From Ornithomonoglobus_A sp034090805 (GTDB taxonomy: Bacteria; Bacillota; Clostridia; UBA1381), in the NCBI GenBank assembly GCA_034090805.1, contig JAXDRV010000138.1, positions 62,001 through 126,000 on the forward strand: a stretch of 64,000 bases of DNA. Direction: 5' to 3'. Shown piece by piece: positions 17,638 to 27,021 of this stretch (position 1 is the stretch's first letter; each line of letters opens with the position of its first letter). The notes beneath the pieces were generated by a model. It made no database searches. It saw only the letters and a list, made by a program, of their open reading frames with translations, and was not told where the DNA came from. A program made the translations under genes and the position numbers.

Positions 17638-17657
17638 ATCACGATACGTGATATAAT
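17638..17657 (+). promoter_or_regulatory. hydCBA -10 box overlapped by a 17-bp palindrome
   Basis: TATCACGATACGTGATA (17637-17653) is a perfect inverted repeat with a 3-base centre, and it overlaps a -10 TATAAT at 17652-17657. The -35 is poor (TTTAAA near 17630). A weak -35 with a palindrome at -10 suggests an activator or repressor site. It does not match the Rex or CRP consensus that I know. Confidence 0.65.
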
Positions 17658-17719
17658 TAATCTGTACGGATATTTGTAATCAATTTATCTAACAATATAA
17701 AATGAGGAGGCATAATTGA

Positions 17720-18226
17720 ATGGAGAAAAAACCGGCGATCCCTTTTAAGGGGACGAAGGCACAGGAGCTTGAGCTCAAGGAATTTATCGAGCTTGAAAAA
17801 TCTCAGCCGGGAGCACTGATGCCAGTGCTACAGAAGGCGCAGGAAATTTACGGCTATCTGCCTGTTGAGGTGCAGAGCATGGTTGCGGAGGGATTGGGGA
17901 TCTCTCTCAGTGAGGTATACGGCGTTGCGACATTTTATTCGCAGTTTTCGCTCAATCCCAAGGGCGAGCATCGCATAAGCGTATGTCTCGGAACGGCTTG
18001 CTACGTTAAGGGTGCGGATAAGATCCTTGAGGGACTTGAGCAGCGTTTGGGGATTAAATGCGGAGAATGTACTCCGGACGGAGTATTTTCGATTGATTCA
18101 TGCCGCTGCGTAGGAGCTTGCGGACTTGCTCCCGTTATGATGATTGATGATGACGTTTACGGAAGAATGACCGTTGATCAGATTGACGATATACTCAAGA
18201 AATACACAGTAAAGCGCAGAAAGTAA
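17720..18226 (+). CDS. hydC: NADH-dependent hydrogenase gamma subunit (NuoE/HydC-like)
   Basis: A 168-residue thioredoxin-fold [2Fe-2S] protein. The four cluster cysteines fit the NuoE pattern: CLGTACYVKG, then SCRCVGACGLAP. The helical N-terminal bundle contains EIYGYLPVEVQ, as in NuoE. It carries electrons within the soluble multimeric hydrogenase. RBS GAGGAGG precedes ATG 17720. It heads hydC-hydB-hydA with 12- and 17-base gaps, so all three are one operon. Confidence 0.93.
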   Translation: MEKKPAIPFKGTKAQELELKEFIELEKSQPGALMPVLQKAQEIYGYLPVEVQSMVAEGLGISLSEVYGVATFYSQFSLNPKGEHRISVCLGTACYVKGADKILEGLEQRLGIKCGECTPDGVFSIDSCRCVGACGLAPVMMIDDDVYGRMTVDQIDDILKKYTVKRRK

Positions 18227-18238
18227 GGAGGGACATGA

Positions 18239-20116
18239 ATGCTTACCGTTGAAGAATTAAATAAAATCCGGGAAAAAATGAAGGACATCGTTTCGATGAG
18301 AGATGAGGGTGCCGAAAACAAATCCGGCTACAAGTACCAGGTGCTTGTCTGCGGAGGTACGGGCTGTCACTCATCGGGCAGCCAGAAGGTGCTTGACGCA
18401 CTGAATGAGCAGATTGCGGCTCATCAGCTTGAAAAGGATGTAAAAATAGTAAGAACGGGCTGTTTCGGACTTTGTTCGTTAGGCCCTATAATGATAGTTT
18501 ATCCTGAGGGTGCATTTTATGCAAGAGTTCAGCCGGAAACAATTTCGGAAATAGTTGAGGAACATCTTATAAAGGGTAATGTTGTAAAGCATCTGCTTTA
18601 TGAAAGCACAGTCTGCGAGGACGGAACGATAAAATCCCTCCAGGAAACAGACTTCTATAAAAAGCAGCTCAGAGTTGCGCTCAAAAACTGCGGCGTAATC
18701 GACCCTGAGGATATTGAGGAATACATAGCTACAGACGGTTATCAGGCACTTGCAAAGGTGCTTACAACCATGACACCGGATGATGTTATACAGGTGCTGC
18801 TTGATTCGGGCTTAAGAGGCAGAGGCGGCGGCGGCTTCCCGACAGGACGCAAGTGGGCGTTTGCGAAGGCGTCGGACAGCGATCAGAAATACGTATGCTG
18901 TAATGCGGACGAGGGTGACCCCGGAGCGTTCATGGATCGTTCCATACTTGAGGGCGACCCGCACACGGTGCTTGAGGCTATGGCAATTGCCGGCTACACA
19001 ATCGGCGCAAACAAGGGCTTTATATATGTACGTGCGGAGTACCCCGTTGCCGTAAACAGACTTAACGTTGCGATTGCGCAGGCTAAGGAATACGGACTTT
19101 TGGGCGAGGGTATTTTCGGAACGGATTTCTCGTTTGATATTGAGTTAAGACTCGGTGCGGGCGCGTTTGTCTGCGGTGAAGAAACAGCACTTATGACGTC
19201 AATCGAGGGTAACAGAGGTGAGCCCAGACCCAGACCGCCGTTCCCGGCAGTAAAGGGTCTGTTCGGAAAGCCGACAATACTTAATAACGTTGAAACATAT
19301 GCAAATATTTGTAAGATTATATTAAACGGTCCTGAGTGGTTTGCGTCCATGGGTACAAAAACCTCAAAGGGAACAAAGGTATTCGCGCTCGGCGGAAAGA
19401 TCACGAACGTAGGTCTTGTTGAGGTTCCGATGGGAACAACGCTGCGTGAAATCGTTGAGGAAATAGGCGGCGGAGTGCCGAACGGTAAGAAGTTCAAGGC
19501 TGCTCAGACGGGCGGACCGTCGGGCGGATGTATTCCCGCTTGTCATATTGACGTGCCTATCGATTACGAAAACCTGATAAATCTCGGCTCGATGATGGGA
19601 TCGGGCGGTCTTATCGTAATGGACGAGGATACTTGTATGGTTGACATTGCAAAGTTCTTCCTTGAATTTACAGTGGACGAGTCATGCGGAAAATGTACGC
19701 CGTGCCGTATAGGAACAAGACGACTGTATCAGTTTATAGATAAGATAACAAAGGGCGAGGGAGAGCTTGATGATCTGGACAAGATAAAAGAGCTTTGTTC
19801 GCATATGCACTCGACATCACTGTGTGCGCTCGGTCAGACTACTCCGAACCCGGTAATTTCGACAATGCGCTACTTTGAGGACGAATACATTGCTCATGTT
19901 AAGGATAAGACCTGTCCGGCAGGAGTGTGCAAGAGCCTGATGTCTTACGAGATTATTCCGAAGCTTTGTAAGGGTTGTACGCTTTGTGCAAAGAACTGTC
20001 CCGTCGATGCTATTTCCGGCGAGGTTAAAAAGCCGCATAAGATTGACAGACATAAGTGTATCAAGTGTGGTTTGTGCATGAAGAATTGTAAGTTCGGCGC
20101 TATTATTAAGAAATAG
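18239..20116 (+). CDS. hydB: NADH-dependent hydrogenase beta subunit (NuoF/HydB-like)
   Basis: A 625-residue flavin and iron-sulfur subunit. Domains in order are an N-terminal [2Fe-2S] thioredoxin-like domain (CGGTGCHSSG, then GCFGLCSLGP), the FMN/NADH-binding core (GLRGRGGGGFPTGRKW, then CNADEGDPGAFMDR), the SLBB region, a [4Fe-4S] site ESCGKCTPCRIGT, and two C-terminal ferredoxin [4Fe-4S] motifs (CKGCTLCAKNCP and CIKCGLCMKNCK). This extended form is the one found in electron-bifurcating HydABC enzymes. It is the probable NADH oxidation and bifurcation site. Confidence 0.95.
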   Translation: MLTVEELNKIREKMKDIVSMRDEGAENKSGYKYQVLVCGGTGCHSSGSQKVLDALNEQIAAHQLEKDVKIVRTGCFGLCSLGPIMIVYPEGAFYARVQPETISEIVEEHLIKGNVVKHLLYESTVCEDGTIKSLQETDFYKKQLRVALKNCGVIDPEDIEEYIATDGYQALAKVLTTMTPDDVIQVLLDSGLRGRGGGGFPTGRKWAFAKASDSDQKYVCCNADEGDPGAFMDRSILEGDPHTVLEAMAIAGYTIGANKGFIYVRAEYPVAVNRLNVAIAQAKEYGLLGEGIFGTDFSFDIELRLGAGAFVCGEETALMTSIEGNRGEPRPRPPFPAVKGLFGKPTILNNVETYANICKIILNGPEWFASMGTKTSKGTKVFALGGKITNVGLVEVPMGTTLREIVEEIGGGVPNGKKFKAAQTGGPSGGCIPACHIDVPIDYENLINLGSMMGSGGLIVMDEDTCMVDIAKFFLEFTVDESCGKCTPCRIGTRRLYQFIDKITKGEGELDDLDKIKELCSHMHSTSLCALGQTTPNPVISTMRYFEDEYIAHVKDKTCPAGVCKSLMSYEIIPKLCKGCTLCAKNCPVDAISGEVKKPHKIDRHKCIKCGLCMKNCKFGAIIKK

Positions 20117-20133
20117 TCAGGAGGAGTATATAG

Positions 20134-21870
20134 ATGGTAACATTAAAAATAAACGGCATCAGCGTTACTGTGCCGGAGGATTATACTATTCTTCAGGCGG
20201 CAAAGGAGATTAATGTTGAAATACCCTCCCTGTGCTATCTGAAGGACGTAAACTGCATCGGCGCCTGCCGTGTGTGTGTAGTTGAGCTTGTTGAAAGAGG
20301 AAGAAGCCGTCTTGTGGCATCGTGCGTTTATCCGGTTGCTGAGGGCATGGAGGTATACACAAACACTCCTGCTGTAAGAACCTCAAGACGTACAACAATT
20401 GAGCTTATTCTTTCAACACATCATAAGAAATGTCTTTCCTGCGTGAGAGGAAACAACTGCGAGCTGCAGAAGCTTTCGTTTGACTACGGAGTTGATGAGG
20501 ATCGCTTTGCTCAGGAGGAAATCGTATACGATATAGATAATTTGTCACCGTATATTATAAGAGATAACAATAAATGTATTATGTGCCGCCGCTGTACGGC
20601 TGCCTGCAACAAGGTTCAGACTGTCGGCGCAATAGGCGAGATTGCAAGAGGCTATAAGGTACACGTAGGCTGTGCATTTGAAAAGAGCATGAATGACGTT
20701 TCGTGCGTGGGCTGCGGTCAGTGTATAGTTGCCTGCCCTGTAGGCGCACTTAACGAAAAGAGCCAGATTGACGAGGTTTGGGACGCAATCGCAGATCCGT
20801 CAAAGAAGGTTGTTGTATTTACCGCCCCGTCGATAAGAGCAACACTCGGCGAATGCTTTGATATGCCTGTCGGCACAAACGTTGAGGGTAAGATGGTATC
20901 GGCTATAAGACGTCTTGGTGTTGACGGCGTATTCAACATGGACGTTACGGCGGATCTCACGATAATGGAGGAGGCAACCGAGCTGCTTGAGCGTATTGAC
21001 CACGGTGACGGTCTGCCGATGTTCACAAGCTGCTGCCCGGGTTGGGTTAAGTTTGTTGAGCATCAGTATCCGGATTTCATTCCGAATCTGTCAACGTGTA
21101 AATCACCGCAGCAGATGTTCGGCGCGGTATTAAAGACGTACTATGCGCAGAAGATGGGAATAGATCCGAAGGATCTGTTTGTTGTCAGCGTAATTCCGTG
21201 TACGGCAAAGAAGTTTGAGTGTACAAGACCTGAGGAAAACGCTTTTGATTTTGCGGATGTGGACGTTTCGCTTACGACACGTGAGCTGTCGAAGATGATT
21301 AAGGGTGCTGGACTGAAGTTTACAGAGCTTAAGGACGAAGCTTTTGACAATCCGTTTGAAACAGCTACAGGTGCCGGCGCAATATTCGGCGCAACGGGCG
21401 GCGTTATGGAGGCTGCATTAAGAACAGCGGCGGACGTGCTTGACGGCAGTTCGAGAAAGATCGAATTCAGAGAGGTAAGAGGCACCGAGGGAATCAAAGA
21501 GGCTACATATACCTTGGGCGGACAGAAGCTCAGAGTTGCCGTTGCATCGGGACTCGGAAACGCAAGAAAAATCCTTGACAGCATAAAGAACGGCGAAAAG
21601 CAGTATGATTTTGTTGAGGTTATGGCGTGTCCCGGAGGCTGCGTAAACGGCGGCGGTCAGCCTGTTCAGGGTGACAGCGTGAGAAATTACGTTGACCTCA
21701 AGACTTTGAGAGCAAAGGCACTGTACGATACGGATAAAAAGCTTAAGTACAGAAAGGCGCATCTCAATCCCGTTATACAAATGCTGTATGATGAGTATTT
21801 TGACGCACCGGGCAAGCACCGTGCTCACAGACTGCTCCATACTCAGTATGTAAAGAGAGACAGATACTAA
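20134..21870 (+). CDS. hydA: [FeFe]-hydrogenase catalytic subunit
   Basis: A 578-residue hydrogenase that makes or oxidises H2. In order it has a plant-type [2Fe-2S] domain (CIGACRVC), a His-ligated [4Fe-4S] site (HHKKCLSCVRGNNC), a two-[4Fe-4S] ferredoxin domain (CIMCRRCTAACNK, CVGCGQCIVACP) and the H-cluster domain with all three motifs: TSCCPGW, PCTAKKFE and MACPGGCVNGGGQP. With HydB and HydC it should form the bifurcating enzyme that couples NADH and reduced ferredoxin to H2. No maturases (HydE, F, G) lie in this window. Confidence 0.96.
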   Translation: MVTLKINGISVTVPEDYTILQAAKEINVEIPSLCYLKDVNCIGACRVCVVELVERGRSRLVASCVYPVAEGMEVYTNTPAVRTSRRTTIELILSTHHKKCLSCVRGNNCELQKLSFDYGVDEDRFAQEEIVYDIDNLSPYIIRDNNKCIMCRRCTAACNKVQTVGAIGEIARGYKVHVGCAFEKSMNDVSCVGCGQCIVACPVGALNEKSQIDEVWDAIADPSKKVVVFTAPSIRATLGECFDMPVGTNVEGKMVSAIRRLGVDGVFNMDVTADLTIMEEATELLERIDHGDGLPMFTSCCPGWVKFVEHQYPDFIPNLSTCKSPQQMFGAVLKTYYAQKMGIDPKDLFVVSVIPCTAKKFECTRPEENAFDFADVDVSLTTRELSKMIKGAGLKFTELKDEAFDNPFETATGAGAIFGATGGVMEAALRTAADVLDGSSRKIEFREVRGTEGIKEATYTLGGQKLRVAVASGLGNARKILDSIKNGEKQYDFVEVMACPGGCVNGGGQPVQGDSVRNYVDLKTLRAKALYDTDKKLKYRKAHLNPVIQMLYDEYFDAPGKHRAHRLLHTQYVKRDRY

Positions 21871-21876
21871 TTAATA

Positions 21877-21903
21877 AAGGCGGCTCAATGAGCCGCCTTT
21901 TAT
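21877..21903. terminator. Bidirectional terminator between hydA and pgm
   Basis: AAGGCGGCTC pairs with GAGCCGCCTT around a short loop; a T-run lies on the plus side and the mirrored A-run serves the convergent minus-strand gene. Confidence 0.88.
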
Positions 21904-21913
21904 ATGCTTAATT

Positions 21914-23647
21914 TTACAGTCCGAACTGCTCCTTGCAGGATTCCAGAACCTTGTCTATTGTTGCTTCCGCAGATTCAAAGCTATCGGCAAAGGTGCCGAG
22001 ATACAGCTTAATTTTCGGCTCTGTGCCGGAGGGTCTTACGATGAAGTAGGTCTTGTCGTCCGACAGATTATACTTGAGAACATCAGATTTAGGCAGATCC
22101 TTGATCGGTGAAACACCGCCCTTTGTATCCTTTATTGTCTGAGTCTTGTAGTCGGTGTAAAGAATAACGTTCATACCGGCAACCTTTGTGGGGGGAGTCT
22201 GTCTTAAGCCGGCAAGCAGAGCTGCCATTTTCTCCATGCCGTCCTTACCGGGCATTGTGAAGGAAACGGTTCTTTCTGCGTAGTAGCCGTAACGCTTGTA
22301 TATATCCTGAAGCGCTTCGTAAAGCGACATTCCCTTTGTTTTGTAATAAGCTGCCATTTCGGCAATGAGCATAGTCGCAACAACACCGTCCTTGTCACGT
22401 GCGTGCGTGCCGACAAGATAGCCGTAGCTTTCCTCGAAGCCTATCAGATAGGTGTGATTTCCCTTTTCGGCAAATTCGGTCATTTTCTCACCTATGTACT
22501 TGAAGCCGGTCAGTACATTCATTACCTCCATGCCGTAGCTGTTGGCGATCGCCGCCGCAAGCTCGGTTGTAACGATAGTCTTTATAACAACTCCGTTTTC
22601 CGGAAGAACGCCCTTTTCCTTCTTTGAACGCAGGATGTATTCAACAAGCAAAGCACCCGTCTGATTTCCTGTGAGAGTTCTGTATATTCCGTCCGCATCA
22701 CGTACAACGATACCTACTCTGTCGCAGTCAGGGTCTGTTCCGATTATAACATCAACATCATTTTCCTTAGCCATTTGGATAGCTATGGTGAAGCCCTCCT
22801 TGTTTTCGGGATTGGGGGATTCCACTGTCGGGAAGTCGCCGTCCTCTGTATCCTGCTCCTTTACAACAAGCACATTCTTAAAGCCTATGCGGTTTAAGAT
22901 AGCCTTTATGGGTCTTGAACCGGTGCCGTGGAAAGGTGTGTAAATCAGCTTAAAGCTGTCTGCAACCTCTTTAACGGCTTCGGGGTTTTGCTGCTGCGAC
23001 ATTACCGCGTCAAGGAACTTTTCATCAAGCTCTGTACCGGGAACGGTAAGCAGGTCATTTTCGGCAGCTTCTTCAAGCGAAATATATTTAATATCGTCAA
23101 AAACATCATAGCTGTTTATTGCTTCGATAACAACATCGGCAGCATCGGGAGGGAGCTGACCTCCGTCGGGGCCGTAAACCTTATAGCCGTTGTACTCCTT
23201 GGGATTGTGCGAGGCGGTAATCATAACTCCGGCCGCACAGCCAAGCTCTCTTATTCCGAACGATACCTCCGGAACGGAATGTACGATCGGGAACAGATAA
23301 ACGTGTATTCCGGCACAGGCAAGAACCTTCGCCGTTTCCTCGGCAAATATACGTGAAAAATTACGTGTATCGTAGCCTATAAGCACGCCTGCCTTTGCAG
23401 CGTCCGCACCCTTTGAATTTACGTATTTTGCAACTCCCTGGCTTGCACGGCGCACATTGTAAATGTTCATGCGGTTGGTACCCATGCCGAGTATGCCTCT
23501 CATTCCGGCAGTACCAAATTCAAGCTCACGGTAAAATCTTTCCTCAATTTCCTTTTCGTTGCCCGCAAGAGCCGCAAGCTCTGCTCTGTCGCCCTCTGAC
23601 AGAACGGGAGAATTAAGCCATCTTTCATATGTTTCCTTGTAACTCAT
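21914..23647 (-). CDS. Phosphoglucomutase/phosphomannomutase, alpha-D-phosphohexomutase family
   Basis: Interconverts hexose 1- and 6-phosphates. About 577 residues, the length of PgcA-type phosphoglucomutases. Motifs are the phosphoserine loop ITASHNPKEYNGYK (near 145), the metal loop DPDCDRVG, the sugar loop GFEESYGYLVG, and the phosphate loop RPSGTEPKIKLYLG near the end. GAGGAG lies 9 bases before ATG 23647, whereas ATG 23656 abuts it, so I use the inner start (MSYKETYERW). A promoter lies at 23702-23730. The glucose versus mannose preference is not decided by sequence alone. Confidence 0.92.
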   Translation of the reverse strand: MSYKETYERWLNSPVLSEGDRAELAALAGNEKEIEERFYRELEFGTAGMRGILGMGTNRMNIYNVRRASQGVAKYVNSKGADAAKAGVLIGYDTRNFSRIFAEETAKVLACAGIHVYLFPIVHSVPEVSFGIRELGCAAGVMITASHNPKEYNGYKVYGPDGGQLPPDAADVVIEAINSYDVFDDIKYISLEEAAENDLLTVPGTELDEKFLDAVMSQQQNPEAVKEVADSFKLIYTPFHGTGSRPIKAILNRIGFKNVLVVKEQDTEDGDFPTVESPNPENKEGFTIAIQMAKENDVDVIIGTDPDCDRVGIVVRDADGIYRTLTGNQTGALLVEYILRSKKEKGVLPENGVVIKTIVTTELAAAIANSYGMEVMNVLTGFKYIGEKMTEFAEKGNHTYLIGFEESYGYLVGTHARDKDGVVATMLIAEMAAYYKTKGMSLYEALQDIYKRYGYYAERTVSFTMPGKDGMEKMAALLAGLRQTPPTKVAGMNVILYTDYKTQTIKDTKGGVSPIKDLPKSDVLKYNLSDDKTYFIVRPSGTEPKIKLYLGTFADSFESAEATIDKVLESCKEQFGL

Positions 23648-23701
23648 TTTAAACATCTCCTCACTCTTAATTATTTATCATGCCGATGATTACTGTATAC
23701 T

Positions 23702-23730
23702 ATTATACAATAAATCTCGGAATAATTCAA
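23702..23730 (-). promoter_or_regulatory. pgm promoter
   Basis: Minus strand: -35 TTGAAT (23725-23730), 17 bases, -10 TATAAT (23702-23707). Confidence 0.85.
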
Positions 23731-23829
23731 TCCTTATTATGTTGAAATTTTTCGCATATTCTTATTCAAATTGCTAAAAATTGAGCTTGTACCGCAATTT
23801 TTGCTATGTGTCGCCAAAAGCCGCATCAG

Positions 23830-25215
23830 TCACTGCATCGACTTTTCAATGAACTCACGTCCGGCGGCTATTGCCTTTTCAACGGTTGTTTTTGCGGGAC
23901 CTCCGGTCAGGTTTCGGCCGTTTACGCACGTTTCCATGCTTATTGCGTCGTAAATATCCTCATCGATTATGTCCGAAAAGCTCTTAAATTCATCGATTGT
24001 GAAATCATCAAGATTTTTTTCGTTTGTAACGGCATAATATACCATCTGCCCGACTACGCTGTGCGCTTCACGAAACGGCAGTCCCTTTTTGACAAGATAA
24101 TCGGCAACGTCCGTAGCGTTTGTGAATCCGCCCTTTGAGCCTTTGAGCATATTATCCTTTTTAACCGTCATAGTTGCAATCATATCGCAGAACACCGGCA
24201 GACAAAGCTTAACGGTGTCTATACTGTCAAATATAGGCTCCTTATCCTCCTGCATATCCTTGTTGTAGGCGAGAGGGATACCCTTCATGGTAGTAAGAAG
24301 CCCCATAAGATGACCGTAAACACGTCCCGTTTTGCCTCGTATCAACTCCGCAACATCGGGATTTTTCTTTTGAGGCATGATAGACGAGCCTGTTGAAAAG
24401 GCATCGTCCATTTCCACAAACGAAAATTCGTGACTCGACCATAATATAAGTTCCTCGCAAAATCTTGAAAGGTGCATCATGATCATCGACAGGCATGACG
24501 CAAGCTCGATAACGAAATCCCTGTCCGAAACTCCGTCGAGAGAGTTCATCGTAACAGCGTCAAAACCCAGCTCCTCTGCGACCGATTCTCTGTCTAAAGG
24601 ATACGTTGTGCCGGCAAGTGCGCCCGAACCGAGAGGCATGATATTTGTGCGTTTGCGGCAGTCGTCAAGGCGCATAACGTCACGCTTGAACATTTCAAAA
24701 TATGCCATCAGATGATGAGCAAAGGTAACCGGCTGCGCCTTTTGCAGATGAGTATATCCGGGCATTATCGTTTCCGTATGCTCCGCAGCAAGATCCGTAA
24801 GCACCGTAAGGGTGTGAAGAAGCATTTGCCTAAGCTCCTCCGTTTCGTCCATAAGATACATACGTATGTCGAGAGCAACCTGATCGTTTCGGCTGCGGCC
24901 TGTGTGCAGACGCTTGCCGGCGTCGCCTATGCGGTCGGTGAGGATCTTTTCTATATTCATATGTATGTCCTCTGCATCAATTAAAAACTCAACGTTTCCG
25001 TTTTCTATGTCGGAAAGAATGTTGTTAAGCTCCGAAACGATAGCCTCGCTGTCCTCCTTTGAAATGATACCCTGTCTGCCGAGCATTTTTGCATGAGCAA
25101 CAGAGCCTTTTATGTCTTGCTTGTACATACGCTTATCAAAGCGTATGGAGGAGTTGAAATCATCAACCTTTTTGTCGGTGCTTTTCTGAAAGCGACCGCC
25201 CCATAATTTTGCCAT
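23830..25215 (-). CDS. argH: Argininosuccinate lyase
   Basis: Splits argininosuccinate to arginine and fumarate, the last step of arginine synthesis. The 461 residues have normal length. It opens MAKLWGGRFQKSTDK, typical of ArgH, and has HTGRSRNDQVALD, TIMPGYTHLQKAQPVTFAHH and the fumarase/aspartase superfamily signature GSSIMPQKKNPD. ATG 25215 has GAAAGGAAC upstream. It stands alone without argG and has its own promoter; transcription seems to run toward pgm. Confidence 0.96.
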   Translation of the reverse strand: MAKLWGGRFQKSTDKKVDDFNSSIRFDKRMYKQDIKGSVAHAKMLGRQGIISKEDSEAIVSELNNILSDIENGNVEFLIDAEDIHMNIEKILTDRIGDAGKRLHTGRSRNDQVALDIRMYLMDETEELRQMLLHTLTVLTDLAAEHTETIMPGYTHLQKAQPVTFAHHLMAYFEMFKRDVMRLDDCRKRTNIMPLGSGALAGTTYPLDRESVAEELGFDAVTMNSLDGVSDRDFVIELASCLSMIMMHLSRFCEELILWSSHEFSFVEMDDAFSTGSSIMPQKKNPDVAELIRGKTGRVYGHLMGLLTTMKGIPLAYNKDMQEDKEPIFDSIDTVKLCLPVFCDMIATMTVKKDNMLKGSKGGFTNATDVADYLVKKGLPFREAHSVVGQMVYYAVTNEKNLDDFTIDEFKSFSDIIDEDIYDAISMETCVNGRNLTGGPAKTTVEKAIAAGREFIEKSMQ

Positions 25216-25250
25216 ATTTTAATCGTTCCTTTCGTGTGTGTTATAAACAT

Positions 25251-25279
25251 ATTATATCACACACACCGTCGGCGGTCAA
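25251..25279 (-). promoter_or_regulatory. argH promoter flanked by GTGTGTG/CACACAC arms
   Basis: Minus strand: -35 TTGACC (25274-25279), 17 bases, -10 TATAAT (25251-25256). The -10 lies between inverted arms GTGTGTG and CACACAC, a possible operator. It does not resemble an ArgR box. Confidence 0.8.
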
Positions 25280-25349
25280 GGTTTTGTTTGATTTATGAAT
25301 ACAATATATTTATTTAGATGTGCCTGCATTTTTGCGTTTAAAGCAGAAA

Positions 25350-25376
25350 GCTGACACCGCCCGAAGTGATGTCAGC
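25350..25376 (-). terminator. Probable terminator after the XRE regulator
   Basis: On the minus strand GCTGACATCAC pairs with GGTGTCAGC around TTCGGGC; an imperfect T-tract (TTTCTGCTTT) follows. Confidence 0.65.
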
Positions 25377-25409
25377 ACATTGCCTGAAGCATGATGAATG
25401 ACACGGTTT

Positions 25410-25763
25410 TTAATCCTCGTCCGCAATGGGAAGAGAATTACCGCACAAAACATATATCATATGCTTAATAAGCTCCTTTGACGGCATATCAAGCGATTTG
25501 TAAATACGCATGACGTCATCATCGGACAAAAGATTGTATTCCTCGTATTCGTTTTCCGAAATATCCCTTAAGGTATCGGCAAACGGAATATCGTACAGCC
25601 GGCAGAGCCGCTCGAAGGAATCTATGTCGATTTTGCTCTTGCCCCGCTCCCAGCTGCTGATGTTCTGAGAGGTTTTGTTTATATATTCCGAAACCTGAGC
25701 CTGACTCAGATTCGCCGCAATTCTTGCGTTTTTGAGAGTTACACCTAATTTTTTATAATTCAT
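25410..25763 (-). CDS. XRE/Cro-type helix-turn-helix regulator
   Basis: A 117-residue regulator. The N-terminal HTH is clear (LKNARIAANLSQAQVSEYIN, then SQNISSWERGKSKIDIDSFE). The C-terminal part (residues 70-117) is acidic then helical and not recognised. The frame stays open to 25826, but GGAG lies 6 bases before ATG 25763 and the residues upstream look non-coding. Its promoter at 25866-25894 is well formed. Targets are unknown. It is transcribed away from the secreted repeat protein gene and could control the shared intergenic region. Confidence 0.88.
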   Translation of the reverse strand: MNYKKLGVTLKNARIAANLSQAQVSEYINKTSQNISSWERGKSKIDIDSFERLCRLYDIPFADTLRDISENEYEEYNLLSDDDVMRIYKSLDMPSKELIKHMIYVLCGNSLPIADED

Positions 25764-25865
25764 ATTCTTCTCCATTTCGCTGCTTTTTTCTGTATTAATC
25801 CTATATGCCAACGAAACTCCGCACATATTACGGTGGTTAAACGAGTGTGCCGTTATGACTTATAT

Positions 25866-25894
25866 ATTATATAATGATTTTGGGAAAAAGTCAA
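25866..25894 (-). promoter_or_regulatory. Promoter of the XRE regulator
   Basis: Minus strand: -35 TTGACT (25889-25894), 17 bases, -10 TATAAT (25866-25871). Confidence 0.85.
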
Positions 25895-26069
25895 ATTTTA
25901 TTTTACGAAGCTGCCCAAAATAATGCAGGTTAATACAATATATAAAATTATATTTTAGTTATCATTAGGTGAAAAACAAAAATATTGAGCAAAATATCTA
26001 AAAAATTACACTCAATTTATGCATATGTAATAAATAAGTGCAAAAAATGAAGAAAATATGAATGAAATG

Positions 26070-26098
26070 TTGACAAATTTAATTTGATATGGTATTAT
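26070..26098 (+). promoter_or_regulatory. Promoter of the secreted repeat protein
   Basis: -35 TTGACA (26070-26075), 17 bases, -10 TATTAT (26093-26098). The rest of the 370-base divergent gap is AT-rich with no other feature I can name. Confidence 0.85.
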
Positions 26099-26136
26099 AA
26101 TTACATCAAAATAAAAAAAGAAAGGTGGGTTTCTAA

Positions 26137-26955
26137 ATGAAACTTAACAAAAAGGTTGCTTGCCTTGCGTTGACTGCGGCTCTTTCGGCTGCATCAGTGT
26201 CGGCGTTTGCTGCAACACCGGATTATGATTATCTTATGGTAAAGGCTGAGGAAGCTTATCAGCAGGGCATGTATTATGAGTCGAGTGCGCTCCTGGAAAA
26301 AGCCAACAGCGTAATATACAACACTCCCCAGTATAAAGCTCTTAAGGCTGCTGTTGATTTCCGTATAATGGTTCTCAACTCGCTTCCGGCTGTAAAGGCT
26401 CTTCCGCAGGCATTCTCGCTTATCGACAGCTTGATGGCTGAAGGACTTTACTATGAGTCGGCAGATCTTCTCGGTAATGTAAAGAGCGTTTTTGCAAACG
26501 AGATTGCAGCAAGCGCAGAATTTACAAGCAAGATAGGTATGTATGAGATAAGAATCAACGAAAAGATAGCTGAATGGGAATTCCGTGATGCTATGAACAA
26601 GGCATATTCATACTACTATGACAAGCTGTACTATCAGGCACAAGATGCTCTTGCAAATGTACCCGTATCAACACAGGCTCAGAGAAATGAGTTTACAAAG
26701 CTTGCTGACAAGGTAGCTTATAAGATTGCTCATATTGCCGCTGATCCTAACGAAGCTATCGCTATCTTAAAGCGTGATATGAACATTGCAAAGGATCCTG
26801 ATTTTGGCTTTGAGGCATCGGCAGTTTATGTAGGCGGCGAGCTGACAGGTTACACAATCACGGTTTACAGCAAGAAGGCTTATAACCTCGGTTACGCTTC
26901 GACACTGTCGACATATTTTGTAGATGTTGCCGGCGGCTGCACACGTTTATCATAA
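26137..26955 (+). CDS. Secreted TPR-like repeat protein of unknown function
   Basis: A 272-residue exported protein. The signal peptide (LNKKVACLALTAALSAASVS, then AFA cleavage) leads into helical repeats that share a pattern: EAYQQGMYYESSALLEKA, LMAEGLYYESADLLGNV and YYDKLYYQAQDALANV, spaced by roughly 60-75 residues. They look like degenerate TPR units. The C-terminal 60 residues (FGFEASAVYVGGELTGYTIT) are beta-like. A strong promoter, a purine-rich RBS, a good terminator and a codon bias toward GCT and CTT suggest high expression. I do not recognise a named family. Confidence 0.85.
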   Translation: MKLNKKVACLALTAALSAASVSAFAATPDYDYLMVKAEEAYQQGMYYESSALLEKANSVIYNTPQYKALKAAVDFRIMVLNSLPAVKALPQAFSLIDSLMAEGLYYESADLLGNVKSVFANEIAASAEFTSKIGMYEIRINEKIAEWEFRDAMNKAYSYYYDKLYYQAQDALANVPVSTQAQRNEFTKLADKVAYKIAHIAADPNEAIAILKRDMNIAKDPDFGFEASAVYVGGELTGYTITVYSKKAYNLGYASTLSTYFVDVAGGCTRLS

Positions 26956-26991
26956 GGAATATTGAAACCGGGCGCAGAGCGCAGGTTGTCT

Positions 26992-27020
26992 GAAAGGGGC
27001 TTTGAGCCCCTTTCTTTTTT
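26992..27020 (+). terminator. Terminator after the secreted repeat protein
   Basis: GAAAGGGGCT pairs with AGCCCCTTTC around TTG and is followed by seven T residues. Confidence 0.93.
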
Positions 27021-27021
27021 T

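Noticed and set aside
17637..17653. Rex operator at hydCBA
   Set aside because: Rex sites known in Clostridia are TTGTTAA-N4-TTAACAA-like; this palindrome has a 3-base centre and different half sites.
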